From the NCBI GenBank assembly GCA_030490835.1, contig CM059974.1, forward strand, positions 9,493,501-9,557,500: a stretch of 64,000 nt of DNA. Direction: 5' to 3'. The notes under the pieces are model-generated. The model was not told the origin of the DNA, did not search any database, and was given only the letters and a program-made list of their open reading frames with translations. Positions 51,059 to 62,514 of the stretch are shown piece by piece (the first letter of the stretch is position 1; each line of letters begins with the position of its first letter). The DNA comes from Annona cherimola (taxonomy: Eukaryota; Streptophyta; Magnoliopsida; Magnoliales; Annonaceae). The position numbers and the translations under genes are program-made.

Positions 51059-54000
51059 ATGCAGACGCTGCAAGCGGACGCTCGTTCGGCTCTGCATTTC
51101 GCAGCGGCCGTTTGCTATCTGAATCCGATCGTGCCCTCCGGCGGCAGCGATTCTAATCACAGGATTTCATTGTCGCCTTCCTTCCGCCGGTCACGCCTCC
51201 GCTTCCTCAGACCTCTCTACTACTCGGGTGCCGCCGCCGAGAAGGAGCGGAAGCCCTACATCTGCACTGCAGATGAGCTTCACTACGTCGCAGTCCCCGC
51301 CACGGAATGGAGGCTTGCTCTCTGGCGTTACAAGCCTTCCCCCAAGGTAAGCTCGTTTGTCTGCTCACATGTGACATTTCCGATGACATTTTCAATAAGA
51401 TTATTGCGATGCAATTGGCTGATGTGGTGGAAGGTTTGGATTTGCAGGCGCCTCGGAGGAATCATCCGCTGTTGCTCCTGTCTGGAGTAGGAACAAACGC
51501 TATCGGATTCGATCTTGCTCCCGAGGTGTTCCACCACCCTCAACCTTGTCTATTTTCACCCAAGTTTGTTTGAAAGCAGGGGTCTTGACTTTCGAATGCT
51601 TGGGTTTGTAATAAGTCGGAATCGAATTTCATGGCGTGAATGGATTTCATTGTTGTTTGGTTTTCAGATATGGAACTAGAGTAGGAGAGCCAATGGATGG
51701 GTTCTTGGGGATGTGTCTCTCTCCCATGGAGGCCTCACAAATTATAACCTTTTACCTGAATTCTAAGCCCTTGTTTGAAATTCAAGTGAATATGAACTCA
51801 AGCAACGAAACTGATGCTCATCCATTTCTGAGTAGCTGTGGTAATTTCAGAGCGCATGCTCATGCCGTGGTTCATGACAATACGCGATTCCCTATAATGT
51901 TCAGTGGGCAATGGGAAGTCCAAATGGGCAGTGCATCAATATACTACAACTCTACTGCCTGTAATGTTCTATTTTGATTTGTAAATATTGAAAAAATTGA
52001 GAAAACACTGCTCAAAGAAAAATTCATCTTTGTATTTGTTTCCTTGCGAATTATTTTCTGTGATTTTTTTCCTTTTTGGTTGATCTCTACCATGTTTCCC
52101 CAAAAAAAAATAAAAATAAAAATCTGATTTCTATTATGTTGCAGTCAGTCACACTTATTGTACATTTAACTACTGCGCTAAAAAATTGTGTGGAATATGT
52201 GAAATATAATAATCCTTTCCATCTCTCTCTTTTTTTGATCGGGCCACCTATTTTAAATGACTAGTACCTGACAGAGGTATGCTTTAGGGGAGGGGTAACG
52301 GGGCTACTGACTTTACAAATTGACGTCCCTATCCTCATACACATTCATGTCAGCGACTTGATCATCCAAGTGGGGACTCCTCTCCATCTCCTTTAAACTG
52401 AAAGTTTTGTGGCATGAAGGTGTGTACTTGGTGGGTTAGCAATCCTCATCTATGATGTGCCAAGGCTACCAATTAATTGACCAATTTTTGCTGTTTATGC
52501 CGTCTTCATGAGGGTCACTGGGTGATGTGCCCAAATGGAGTGTTTTTCTTATTATTTACACACATTGCAGATTATCTTGTAATGCGCATTCACTAAGCAG
52601 AAATATTACTTGTGGCTGATGTTCTGCCTCAACATATGCTCATTGGCTACCTGTCTCATTTTACCCATCCGTTCGTTGCCTGTTTGGGCACTTGCATCAT
52701 CCTCTTAATTGTCTGGTTTAGAAATATGTTTGTTTTTCTATTTTGTTCATCTATATACTCATACAATTTTCTTGTGAACAAATCCATGCCACATGCTCCG
52801 CAGATGAAATAGCAGAAAATGAACCCATGAGTCTAGGCCAAGATCTATTTATTTGTTATCCTAAATACTGGATATTATTTTTTCTCTCAGTACTTTTTTC
52901 TGACTTCTAGCAAGAAGTTGCAAGCAAATTTTCCAACAATGGAAATGAGGAAAGAAAATCAATTGAGATCATTTCTGCTTGCTTTGTGTTGCTTTTTTTT
53001 CTCTGTACAACCAGCCCTTTATGCTTATTTTCACAAACATGATATTTATCTGCAGTCATCGTTTGCACGTTACATGTCTAGCCAAGGATTTGATACATGG
53101 ATTCTGGAACTAAGAGGTGCTGGGTTGAGCAAACGTGAAGGAGAGCCACCAGCAATTGAGCAGTCTGCCAATGTTACATCAGAGCAAGTGGACAGCATCA
53201 CACGTGCTTTTTCATCACAAGTAAACAACTCTGCTTTATGTGAGCCTGGGATCTCCACTGTCAAAGCATCAGAGAGTGATATTGAGCATGCACGGGATGA
53301 ATCACAGCTAGCATCAAGGCTGTCTGACATTTTATTGCGCTTGACTGAACGACTATCAGGCTTTCTGAGTGAAGGTCAATCAAGGGTTATGTCAGCTAAA
53401 TTCATTGATCAAATATCAAAAATTTTAGAAGATGCCCAGCTATCCGAACGATTTAATGAGATCAAAGGGAAACTTTCAGGTTTGCTAGAAACGAGGCAAA
53501 GCTCTGCTATTGCCAACCAAGTTAGAGAACTCAGTCAACGGATTGTAAATATCGTTGAAGGGCAGCGTGCTGTTTCACCACAATTCTTTGACTTGCAAGA
53601 CCGTTTCTATACAACTATTGAGGACTTTTGGAAGCAGCTGGACCTGATAGTGAAGTATAATTGGGATTTCGACAATTACTTGGAGGAGGATGTGCCAGCT
53701 GCGGTGAGGTGACGTTTCCTTTTGTCAATAGGGTATCTTTCTCATATATAGGCTGTTTTCCTTGTTCCCCCTCCTTTTGTCACTTAGCTTGGAAAACTTG
53801 TCATTATGTGATTTGTTCAAATAAAGACCGTTCCTTGTTAATTATGAAGGCTAAATTTATAACACTTCAGTGTGATCAACTTAGATGGAATATATAAGGG
53901 CTCAATCCAAGCCAAAGGATGGAAAGCTGCATGCAATTGGGCACTCAATGGGAGGAATTCTGCTATATGCAATGTTGTCAAGATATGGTAACTGTTTTCC

Positions 54001-57000
54001 ATTTAGAAAACTCTTACTAAATAGCTTTTTCTGCACTGATTCTTACTTGTCACATTCAAAAGCAGATTTCACGTTTTTCTATTCTTTAGGTTTTGGTAAC
54101 ATACATAATATCGTTTGCTATTTCTTGTGCTGCCATTGTTCTATGTCGTGACTATCTTCTCATCTGATTGTCAATTGCAGCTTCAATTCATTTGTTTGCC
54201 TTTTGTTTTGAATGTAAGATATACAAGCAAGTATGTACACTAATTATGTCCAGCAACAGTAATTACATAAACGTTAACTTCAGAAAATGCATTGAAATTA
54301 TCACATGGCTACGAGGAGTTGATAGACAAGCAAATGGAAATGCAGTGATGATCCATTCTTTAACTTATGATTTGCAAAGAAAAGGTGTACACATAACATA
54401 GTAAGCATCTTGAAGCAGAGACCGAGGAATACTAAATCATGAATACTACTTATAGCTTTTTGGTTTCACTTTCAAATTTCAGTTAGGTTGCTATAACAAA
54501 TATTTGATGATAGAGTCACTAATGGAGTTTTTTGTGAATTTTATAGAGAGATTCGAAGACAAATAGTGAAATGTTAATGCATATCTAAAGACAGCCAGAT
54601 GACAAAACACCCATCAACAGTAGCATGGAATTAATTTCTGTTGTACTGATCCAAAATTGTGCAGTATCTAATCCTTACAAGTTACTTGATGAACCAAAGA
54701 TGAGCATAGGTATATCAAAAATCAAAAGTTTTTATTCAGGTATTATTGTTATTGATACACTAGACAACTTCTACATTGCCACATTATGCCTAATGTGATA
54801 TATGTATATGATGGGATATCTTGTCGGGTTGTCCTCACATGCTGATATTATGTCATCAACTTACCAAATGGATGCATCATGGTATAATATCACAGGATGT
54901 CATGGATTCTGCAAACGATATTCTGAATACAGGTCTTTGTCTAATGTCTCAAGTCATAAGCATGAAATTTCCTTAAATTCAACCATGTGAATCTTGATTT
55001 TTATTTTTGATAATTTTGATTTTTACAATTTAGGGGGAATTATTTCTTACTTAGTGATAATGTTCTATTTTCACAATTTTTCTCTCTACCTTTTCCTCCC
55101 TACATGGTTGCATTCATCTCACCAGTTCTTGTTCTAGTTGTTTATAAAATTAATATACAATGCTTAAGTTAAATTTAGCATTGTCTTTATCATGAAGAAT
55201 CCATATTCTTCACACTGAGAACTTAACTTCAATGAAGGCTTTGAAGGACGACAAGCTGGATTGGCTGCTGTTGTTACTCTAGGGTCATCTCTTGACTATA
55301 CGTCTTCCAACTCTTCACTTAAATTGTTATTGCCTCTTGTAAGTGATAGGCATGCTATGGAGTGTCTCCCCACCTTTCTCATTTGGCAAGTCCATACTTG
55401 GATGAGCATTTTTTCAAGGAGCTAAAGCTAGTCAATTCTTTTGTTTAGGCTGATCCTGCACAGGCTCTTAATGTTCCTGTTGTTCCCATTGGAGCATTAC
55501 TAGCAGCAGCATATCCACTTTCAACTCGTCCTCCTTATGTTTTAGCCTGGCTTAACCCTCATATTTCAGCTGACGAAATGATGCATCCGGAGCTATTTGA
55601 AAGGCTTGTATTAAACAACTTTTGTGAGTACAGATTTCTATTGCCTATTGCTTATAAACAGCATATTTGATGGCTTTTCTCATCCAATGACAAATCCAAA
55701 GTTAAATGGATTTAAATCTAGGTCCCAACAATGCAGACCATAAATCTGTTGGTACCATAAAAACTACCAGACACCAGGGAATGTAAGGAAAAAAGATCTT
55801 GCGTAAAAACTACCAGACACCTGTGCGTGCTAGCAAATATCTATAGCAATGTAGCATAAGGCTTTCTAAATGTTGACATTGTCAGCTTACAAAAATGTAA
55901 TGGACAGGTACTGTACCAGCCAAACTTCTGTTGCAGCTTGTAACAGCTTTCCGGGATGGTGGTTTGCGTGACAGAAATGGGACTTTACTTTACAAGGATC
56001 ATTTGCACAAAAGCAATGTCCCTATCTTAGCAATTGCTGGTGACCGAGATCTGATCTGCCCACCTGAGGCTGTATATGGTATGTTATATGATGAGAGGGA
56101 TTAGCACTTTAAATATTCCATGCTTCAGATTATCGCTGTGCCTGTGGCACAGATGTGGCACTAGCTTGGTTCAAGTTACACTTGAGCTGCTGGCTACCTT
56201 GCCGGTGGTGAAGTCCTATTTTTCTTCAAATTTGTGAAATCTATTAAGCACCATCTGTTTTTTTTTTTTGTTTTTTTTTACATATTTAGCTATTTTCATA
56301 GTTTTTGCACTTTTACTGTTTTTGTCGTTGTTATTAACAGAAGTAATTTAACTTGTGCTATATGCTAAGTAGCTATCCTTTGACGCTATTGGTTTAATTT
56401 ATGCCATGTTTATATCTTCTGTCTACTATTTGAAGTGTTGATTATCTGATTTGCCTGTGGTCGATGGGTAGATTGTATTTAAACAATGTTGCATTCAAAC
56501 AGTGTACTAGAAGGCTATCACATACATTTATTGTGGATGTTGCATAAATGGAATGGTTGAGATTGTTACAGGTTACCAGGTCACAACAGGTTCAGACTTT
56601 ATGACCCGGTTTTCATCTATTTCTAATTAAAAAAAAAATTTCCCCCAATCAACCTAAGGAAAATCTGACTGTTGTCCTTTGAAAAATAGAAAAAAGAAAT
56701 GTTTTCCCCCATTCTCAAGTGAAACCTAAGGAAAACCTGGCCCCTGTCCTTTAAAAATAGAAAAAAGAAATTTATGTTGATTTGATGAATCAGAGGTTGT
56801 GTCCATATCCAAAAATATCAAAATTTAGATCCATGATGCCTGCTGTGGATTATGTAGAGCTGCTAGTAAGCTGTTTTGTACCTGCCCATGTAGGCCTGTA
56901 GACTTGCCCTATATCAGTCCCCTCGTTAAGGCCCATCTCATACCAGGCCAACCCTCCTCGGCGAAAGGAGAGGCTGTGGATTCGAGTGATGGCGGGTTAC

Positions 57001-58366
57001 TTGAATTCGATTTTCATGGGGTTAGAATAGTACTTAGCAGGGTTAGGGCCTGGCATGTGACAGGCCCTGGCTGGGGGCCTAATATGGGGCAGGTCTACCT
57101 GACCTATATGGGTAGGTCTCTAACATAAGACTAACCGTAGATGTAGTTATTTCAATACTTGGTGTAGCATTAAGTCATGATCAGTTAGTTTTTTTCAATT
57201 ACCATGGGAAAATTCTTCTCATGCCTATATCATTTACCTCCAATTCTTTATATACCTATGATGTTTTATAAATTCTTTCTATACCTACAACATTTCATTC
57301 TAAATTTTTCTCATGCCAATGCCGTCAATACGACTGTTATCTACCAATTGAAAAGACAATTTTGCCCATTCAAAATTTTTTAATTGAAACAGTTTAACCT
57401 TAATATAACTCAATGATAATAGTAAATCATTAATACATGATATTAAATAATTTAAGAGTCATATTAAGATTGAATTATTTTAATTAATTTTTTTTTAAAA
57501 AGGGCAAAATCGTCTTTTCAATGAGATAGATAACAGTCATGTTGACAGTGCGGATATAACAGGAATTTAGGGTGAAATGTTATGGATATAAGAGAAATTT
57601 GTGAAACATTATGAGTATATTAGGAGTTATGTGCAAATATTTGGAAGTACAAAAGGAATTCTCCCCAAAAAATACATCAGATTTGTTTTTTGAAAAAAAT
57701 GATAGGGATCTCGTTTGGAATTTTTTTTTTTTTTTTAAATGATCTAGAGGCAAAATCGACATTTTTGTATGTAGTTAACGTTTGTTCTGGGCTAGAAGTA
57801 TCGGCATGGGCGTGTGGGGAATTAGAAGTGAAATGTTGTGGGTGTCACAGGAATTTCTAGAATGTCGTGGCTACGAAAGGAATAACGGCTAAACGTTGTG
57901 GGTGTGTTTCTATTCAAGAAAAAAAAAAGAATTGTAGGTATGAGAAGAATTTTTCCAATTACTGTAAAACTCTCTCTCGTTAGTTAGTGTTAGTCGGATC
58001 CAGTTTGTGATCATTTTGTTCCATGTGCCTTATTCAAGTGCAGTGAATCAGTTACAGGAGTTGCGGTACTGTTGTGGGTATGAGACTATCTGAACTAACT
58101 ATTTCAGTTCTTTGTAATGCGCAGAAACTGTCAAAATCATTCCTCCGCATTTGGTCCAGTACAAGATCTTCGGAAAACCAGATGGGCCACATTATGGCCA
58201 CTATGACATAGTGGGAGGCCGTTTGGTATGTTTCTTGCATTTGTTAGTGCTAGTAATTAATGCCACGACCCAAGGGCATTGAGTAATTGCTTTGTATTGC
58301 ATGCAGGCCATTGATGAATTATATCCTTGTATAGTTGAGTTCCTCAGCCATCACGATGGGCAGTGA
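51059..58366 (+). CDS. UCP031088-type alpha/beta hydrolase, probably plastid-targeted
   Basis: Nine exons join in frame: 51059-51346, 51448-51525, 53056-53703, 53885-53987, 55238-55338, 55449-55623, 55908-56078, 58125-58225 and 58307-58366 (TGA), giving 574 residues. An Arg/Ser-rich leader of about 60 residues suggests a transit peptide. Then: HPLLLLSGVGTNAIGFDLAPE (oxyanion side), FARYMSSQGFDTWILELRGAGLS, a helical insertion of about 170 residues (roughly 155-325), the nucleophile elbow HAIGHSMGG with Ser359, PILAIAGDRDLICPPEAV with Asp512 as the likely acid, and HYGHYDIVGG with His547. The triad is complete, so an active serine hydrolase is expected; the substrate is unknown. I recall Arabidopsis At1g73750 and At1g15060 as this family. 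The first ATG of the open frame was used as the start. The neighbour upstream, in the same orientation, is the MurG homologue. Confidence 0.88.
51668..51977 (+). other. Unexplained open frame inside intron 2 of the hydrolase gene
   Basis: After a T-rich tract and AG at about 51667, about 100 codons stay open (RVGEPMDGFLGMCLSPMEAS ... SGQWEVQMGSASIYYNS). I do not recognise it. It cannot be joined into the hydrolase fold without breaking the conserved PE/SSFARYM junction. It may be an alternative exon, a captured fragment or chance. Confidence 0.25.
57206..57956. mobile_element. Mutator-like long-inverted-repeat element in intron 7 of the hydrolase gene
   Basis: The outer ends GGGAAAATTCTTCTCATGCC and (inverted) GGAAAAATTCTTCTCATACC match. 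The flanks AATTACCAT (57197-57205) and AATTACTGT (57957-57965) look like a worn 9-bp duplication. Inside, TCATGCCAATGCCGTCAATA, GACTGTTATCT and AAAGACAATTTTGCCC are mirrored by GGGCAAAATCGTCTTTTC, AGATAACAGTC and a later second set (GGCAAAATCGACATTTTTG), so one arm appears duplicated. Confidence 0.68.
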
Positions 58367-58621
58367 TCAGAATCGGCCTTTGTATTTTTTATTTAACAAG
58401 GGCCGCTGCTGGAAAAGAGTGACTCCAGAGTATTCAATGACGATTAATTTGAGTTTCTAAGTTGCAAGTCGAACATTTGCGTTGATTTCTACTGCCTTCT
58501 TTTCGTTTTTCATTGCATATATTTGAAAGTAAAGAATACAAAGTTTCTTAAGACATAGTCACTTGGACACTTGGCAGTGTAAAACGAATGCCGATGTGCC
58601 ATTGCTGGCGACATCCATGTC
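58367..58621 (+). other. 3' flank of the hydrolase gene
   Basis: Probably the 3' untranslated region. TTGAAAGTAAAGAATACAAAG near 58525-58545 is the nearest A-rich candidate for polyadenylation. It ends at the target site of the hAT-like element. Confidence 0.4.
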
Positions 58622-59183
58622 TAGGGGTGTTAATGGTCATGGTCAACCCGTTAACCCGCTCGTTCAACCCGTTAATAAATGGGTTTGGGTTGGGATTTTT
58701 GAATAAATGGGTTATGATCCGCCAACCCGTTCAACCATTTAATTAAATAAACGGATTAGGGTTGAGGTTTCGCAACCCGTTTATTTAACTCGTCCAACCC
58801 GTTCAACCCGTATAACTCATTTAATATAATATATTATAATATATATATATATATAATATTTATAATAGGAATTGACATTAAAGAGATGACTTGAGATTGA
58901 CGCTGATGTTTTCCAGCTAAAATAAATTAAATTCAGGTATGTTAGCTTCGAATTATTTAATTTATTTAAATTTACAGATTTTATTGAAGATTTTTAGCAT
59001 GAAAATTAGTAACAAACACAACCCGTTAACAACCCGTTAACCCGTTTATTAAATGGGTTGTAAATGGGTTAGGGTTGAAGTTTTTTAAATGGGTTAATAA
59101 ACGGATTAGGGTTGAGATATATTAAATGGGTTAGGATTAGGATTAGGCTCCAACCCGTTCAACCCGATCCGTTAACACCCTTA
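58622..59183. mobile_element. hAT-like MITE with intact ends and target duplication
   Basis: 562 bp. Ends TAGGGGTGTTAATGG and, inverted, TAAGGGTGTTAACGG. Perfect 8-bp flanks TCCATGTC occur at 58614-58621 and 59184-59191. The interior is two CAACCCGTT-rich arms around an AT-rich middle with an (AT)n run at 58840-58856. The 8-bp duplication assigns it to hAT. It is the reference copy for the decayed elements at 13316 and 20301. Confidence 0.85.
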
Positions 59184-59283
59184 TCCATGTCAATCCTTTC
59201 CAGTCATCCTTCTTCTTACGTGGCATCCCGGGGACGCCATAATATGCCCTCCTGTTATAATCCCGCCCTTTTTTTAAAATCTT

Positions 59284-59560
59284 GGGTGTGTTTGACATTA
59301 CCATTAATCCAAAACTTTTCAAGTTACTTTATTTTCTAATCAGTTCTTCATATCTTTTTTTTATTTTCTAATCATTTTTCTTGCATTTTCTTATATAACT
59401 ACGTTATTTTTTTCAATTATTTTTTCATTATTAATAATAGAACTACTTTATCTATTTTAACTTTATTCAATTTATTCCTTATCATTACCCTTTTTCAAAA
59501 ATTTTCTATCCAGAGCTTTTCATTTGAAACTTTTTTCATTGAATACAAAACAGCCCCCCT
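59284..59560 (-). mobile_element. Family A MITE, copy 11
   Basis: Starts GGGTGTGTTTGACATTACC; right end is worn (ATTGAATACAAAACAGCCCC). The core ATAACTACGTTATTTTTTTC and CTATTTTAACTTTATTCAA is in reverse orientation. Confidence 0.6.
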
Positions 59561-59929
59561 TCACTTTTAGCGCGGTTGCAAAAGGATTCTGTGAGACTTT
59601 GGAGAAGCATTGTCTGAGTGATATGTTGAGATGCAAGCGTGAGTTGCTGTTATCAGCCAGGAAATAGAATTGTGTGAAGCTCACACCTTGTCTGTTGCAT
59701 GTGCTTGCCTGTGGAAGAATCTACAAGCCAGTAATAATTTAGTCATCTTGGGAACATGGTTGAAGCAGTATCTGGTAAGCCCTTGCTCGTCGGGACTCGC
59801 TTTCTTGCCTATTCTTCGTGACAAAGGAAGGGGAAAAGGGGAATGAAGAAATGAATGAAAGGATTTTGGGATTGATTTCTTGATTCCATTCCAGTTGCTC
59901 CCTTCTACCTTTATACTCTTAGGGGTGCA
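59561..59929. other. Unique intergenic stretch, no gene seen
   Basis: Moderate GC content, no open frame of note and no repeat identified. Confidence 0.4.
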
Positions 59930-60120
59930 ATTGTACGTACTTAGGTGTATTGAGCTTCAATGCATCTGGATGTACTATACTTAATTTTTTTAAAATTTTT
60001 TTTATGAAATTGTTAATCTAAGTATTTTTATATATGTTAAATATACTTAAATTAACAATTGTGTAAAAAAAAATGTTCAAAAAAAATTAAAAAAATGAAT
60101 GTGCATACAACTGCACCTTA
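59930..60120. mobile_element. Family B foldback element, shortened copy
   Basis: Left end TACTTAGGTGTATTGAGCTT then CAATGCATCTGGATGTAC; right end GTGCATACAACTGCACC. The middle is deleted, so the two core halves (GAAATTGTTAATCTAAG, ACTTAAATTAACAATTGTG) almost touch. Confidence 0.55.
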
Positions 60121-61745
60121 TACTCACGTCCCCTCAGTTACACTATTCCTTCTAAACGCCAGACCCGTAACTAACTCCCCTCCTGGATTTAGGCGCGTGT
60201 CTCAGTATCTCAATAAGTTCATGCTATGACTTGAAAAGAAGTGTGAATTGGCCAGATTGCAATGAGGATGCAGTCCTTGATGTCCGATAACGTGGTACTC
60301 GTGCCCAAGGCTGATCCAGAAAATCCCACGCGGCCGTTGCCAGCTCTTCGGAGCCTAAATTCCTTTTGTAAATATCAAATTATTTTATTTTTTTTCGTAA
60401 TAGCTATTGTATCTGACCGCATCTGCTATGCACTGCCACACACTCATTTAGTATATTATCTGAAGCTATAGTCTATCTTTATTATTATTTTTCGGGGCCA
60501 CTTCCAACTTCGGATATTCTAATTTGGTAATCAACAACTCATATATTTTTCATTTGATCCACTTTTGCATTTTCCAATAAATTATTCAAATCGAAACGTC
60601 CATTTCCGTGAACATACGTCAGTCGTCTGACCCTTCTCCATTCCTAGTATTGCAAAAAATCACGTTACATTGTACAGAGGAAAACGGCTTTTCTCATATG
60701 TGTACGTTGCGTTTATATTTGACCATAATTTTAAATACATATTATATTTTTAAAATATCAAATATATCTATCACATTTGCATTTAATTTTAAAAATATTC
60801 ATTCAGCTAAAGTCCGTTATGTAAGTTAACAAATATCTGTTTAAATGATTATTATATTTTTATAAATATTCAAAATATAGTTAATATAAAATAAAATAAG
60901 TGGGATGAAATTAGTGCTACGCGGATTTAGAGTTATTGTACAATTAAGTTAATAGTGAATTATGATATTCAAAATTTTTAATAAAATCTAAATTTTGATG
61001 TGCGTAACAAAGGAGCATTTTTGAGCTGAATTTTTTTTTTTTTTATTCGGTATGCAGCAGCAGTGGAAACCGGCGGCAGGTTGATTTCGTGGCTGCGATT
61101 GTGTTTCTTCGTTTGCAATCGGTGCAATGGTTTGCTGCTGGTCGTCCAGAATCCATGGTCGCCGCTGGTGTTGAAATGGCGAAGGAGACGACGATGTATG
61201 GGGACTGGATTTTAAAGGTGGTTTCCGGCAGTGTGATCGGTGGTGTCGGGCAAATCGGTGTCAGATTTGAGTGAAGCAGCCGTTGTTCGCCGGTGCTGTT
61301 GAAGAAGACGGGACAGCAGGGGTTTGTGGAGTTGGTCGCAGACGAGCAGGATTGAGATTTGAGCCTGCGAGTTCTCCGGGAATGATGGAGCACCGATTTC
61401 GGTGCTCCGGCATTGCATAAGAATCTGTGCACATTCAGCCTTCGTTGCATGATCTGCCCACAGGCGATTCCCTTCGTTCCGACAGGAAGGTCCAAATCCG
61501 GAGCATAATCATCGCCCCTCTCTGATTGGATTTTCGACAACCAATCTTGTCCTCTCTACGAAGAAGAAGTATGCGAGTTCATCCTGCGAGAAAAATGTGC
61601 GACCAGATTTGCTCTATCAGTGTTCGATATGGCAGTCGTCACAACACAGCCACGAAATCGCTACCATATTCTCTTTGAATCTTGGAAGTTTTTCTGTTTG
61701 GTCAAATCTAGCTAATCCACTGTTTTCCATTCGATTTTGATAAGT
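60121..61745. other. Intergenic with a GC-richer patch next to a poly-T run (61028-61560)
   Basis: 60121-61020 is mostly AT-rich with nothing seen. At 61029-61043 there are about 15 T, and the adjoining 500 bases to the right are GC-richer, with a minus-strand open frame of 165 codons (61043-61540). Read on the minus strand this looks like a retroposed sequence ending in poly-A. No domain is recognised. Confidence 0.35.
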
Positions 61746-61993
61746 GGTGTGTCTGTAAGGATAAAACTTTTCGGTAAAAGTTTCCTGTATAAAAATTTTT
61801 AAATTAAAAAAAAAATGATATAATACGGGCATCGATAAAGAGTACATAAATAGTTATATAGAAATAATTAAAAATAAAATAATTTTATAAAAAGATGTAA
61901 AAATAATTAAAAAGTCAGATAATTACAGACAATAAAAAGTTTTAGACTGAAAAATTTTAGCTTTATATTTTTCTATTATTGCTGAACACACCC
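61746..61993 (+). mobile_element. Family A MITE, copy 12
   Basis: Starts GGTGTGTCTGTAAGGATAAA and ends TATTGCTGAACACACCC. The interior is shortened on the left, lacking the AAAATAGAT word. Confidence 0.6.
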
Positions 61994-62514
61994 AATATGT
62001 TAATAGACTGTTCAAATCTGCGCTTTTTATTCACTTAGAATCAAAGTCTCCTTTTTCACACCGCTAGCAAGCAGTTCTCAGAAAAGAGATGTTGCGGTGA
62101 AATGGTTAAAAATACAATATTTGTTTGATTAACGGACTAGATGACTTTGCCCCAAAATGAAGAGACCCATTTAGCTGGGTGAATTAACCTTTCAGTGCAC
62201 CCAGGAGCCTTGAATGGGGATATCAGAATTTGCACAGGTAGCCAGCGCTAGATCGTTAAGTGCGTATTCCAAACTAAACAAGATTTTCGGATCAAATTTG
62301 TATTGAGATGAGAACGTAATAATATGTATTAAAAATGAGTAAAATTGTATAGAGAATGGATAAAATCGTGTGAAAAATTGAAAACACTATCTTGGAAATT
62401 GAAAAGCGATCTTGAAAATGACAATAAAAATTCAATCCAAGAATCTTATATAACTTAAAACACGTCCTAAAAAAAGGACCACATGCATGGGTGGACAAAG
62501 AGTCCTGATGATGC
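61994..62514. other. Intergenic, no gene seen
   Basis: Contains an isolated TTCAGTGCACCCAGGAGCC at about 62192-62210, which matches a family B end without a body. The rest is unstructured. Confidence 0.35.

Noticed and set aside
52918..53055. 5' extension of hydrolase exon 3
   Set aside because: It is in frame, but the T-rich tract and CAG at 53053-53055, and the conserved junction PE/SSFARYM, place the exon start at 53056.
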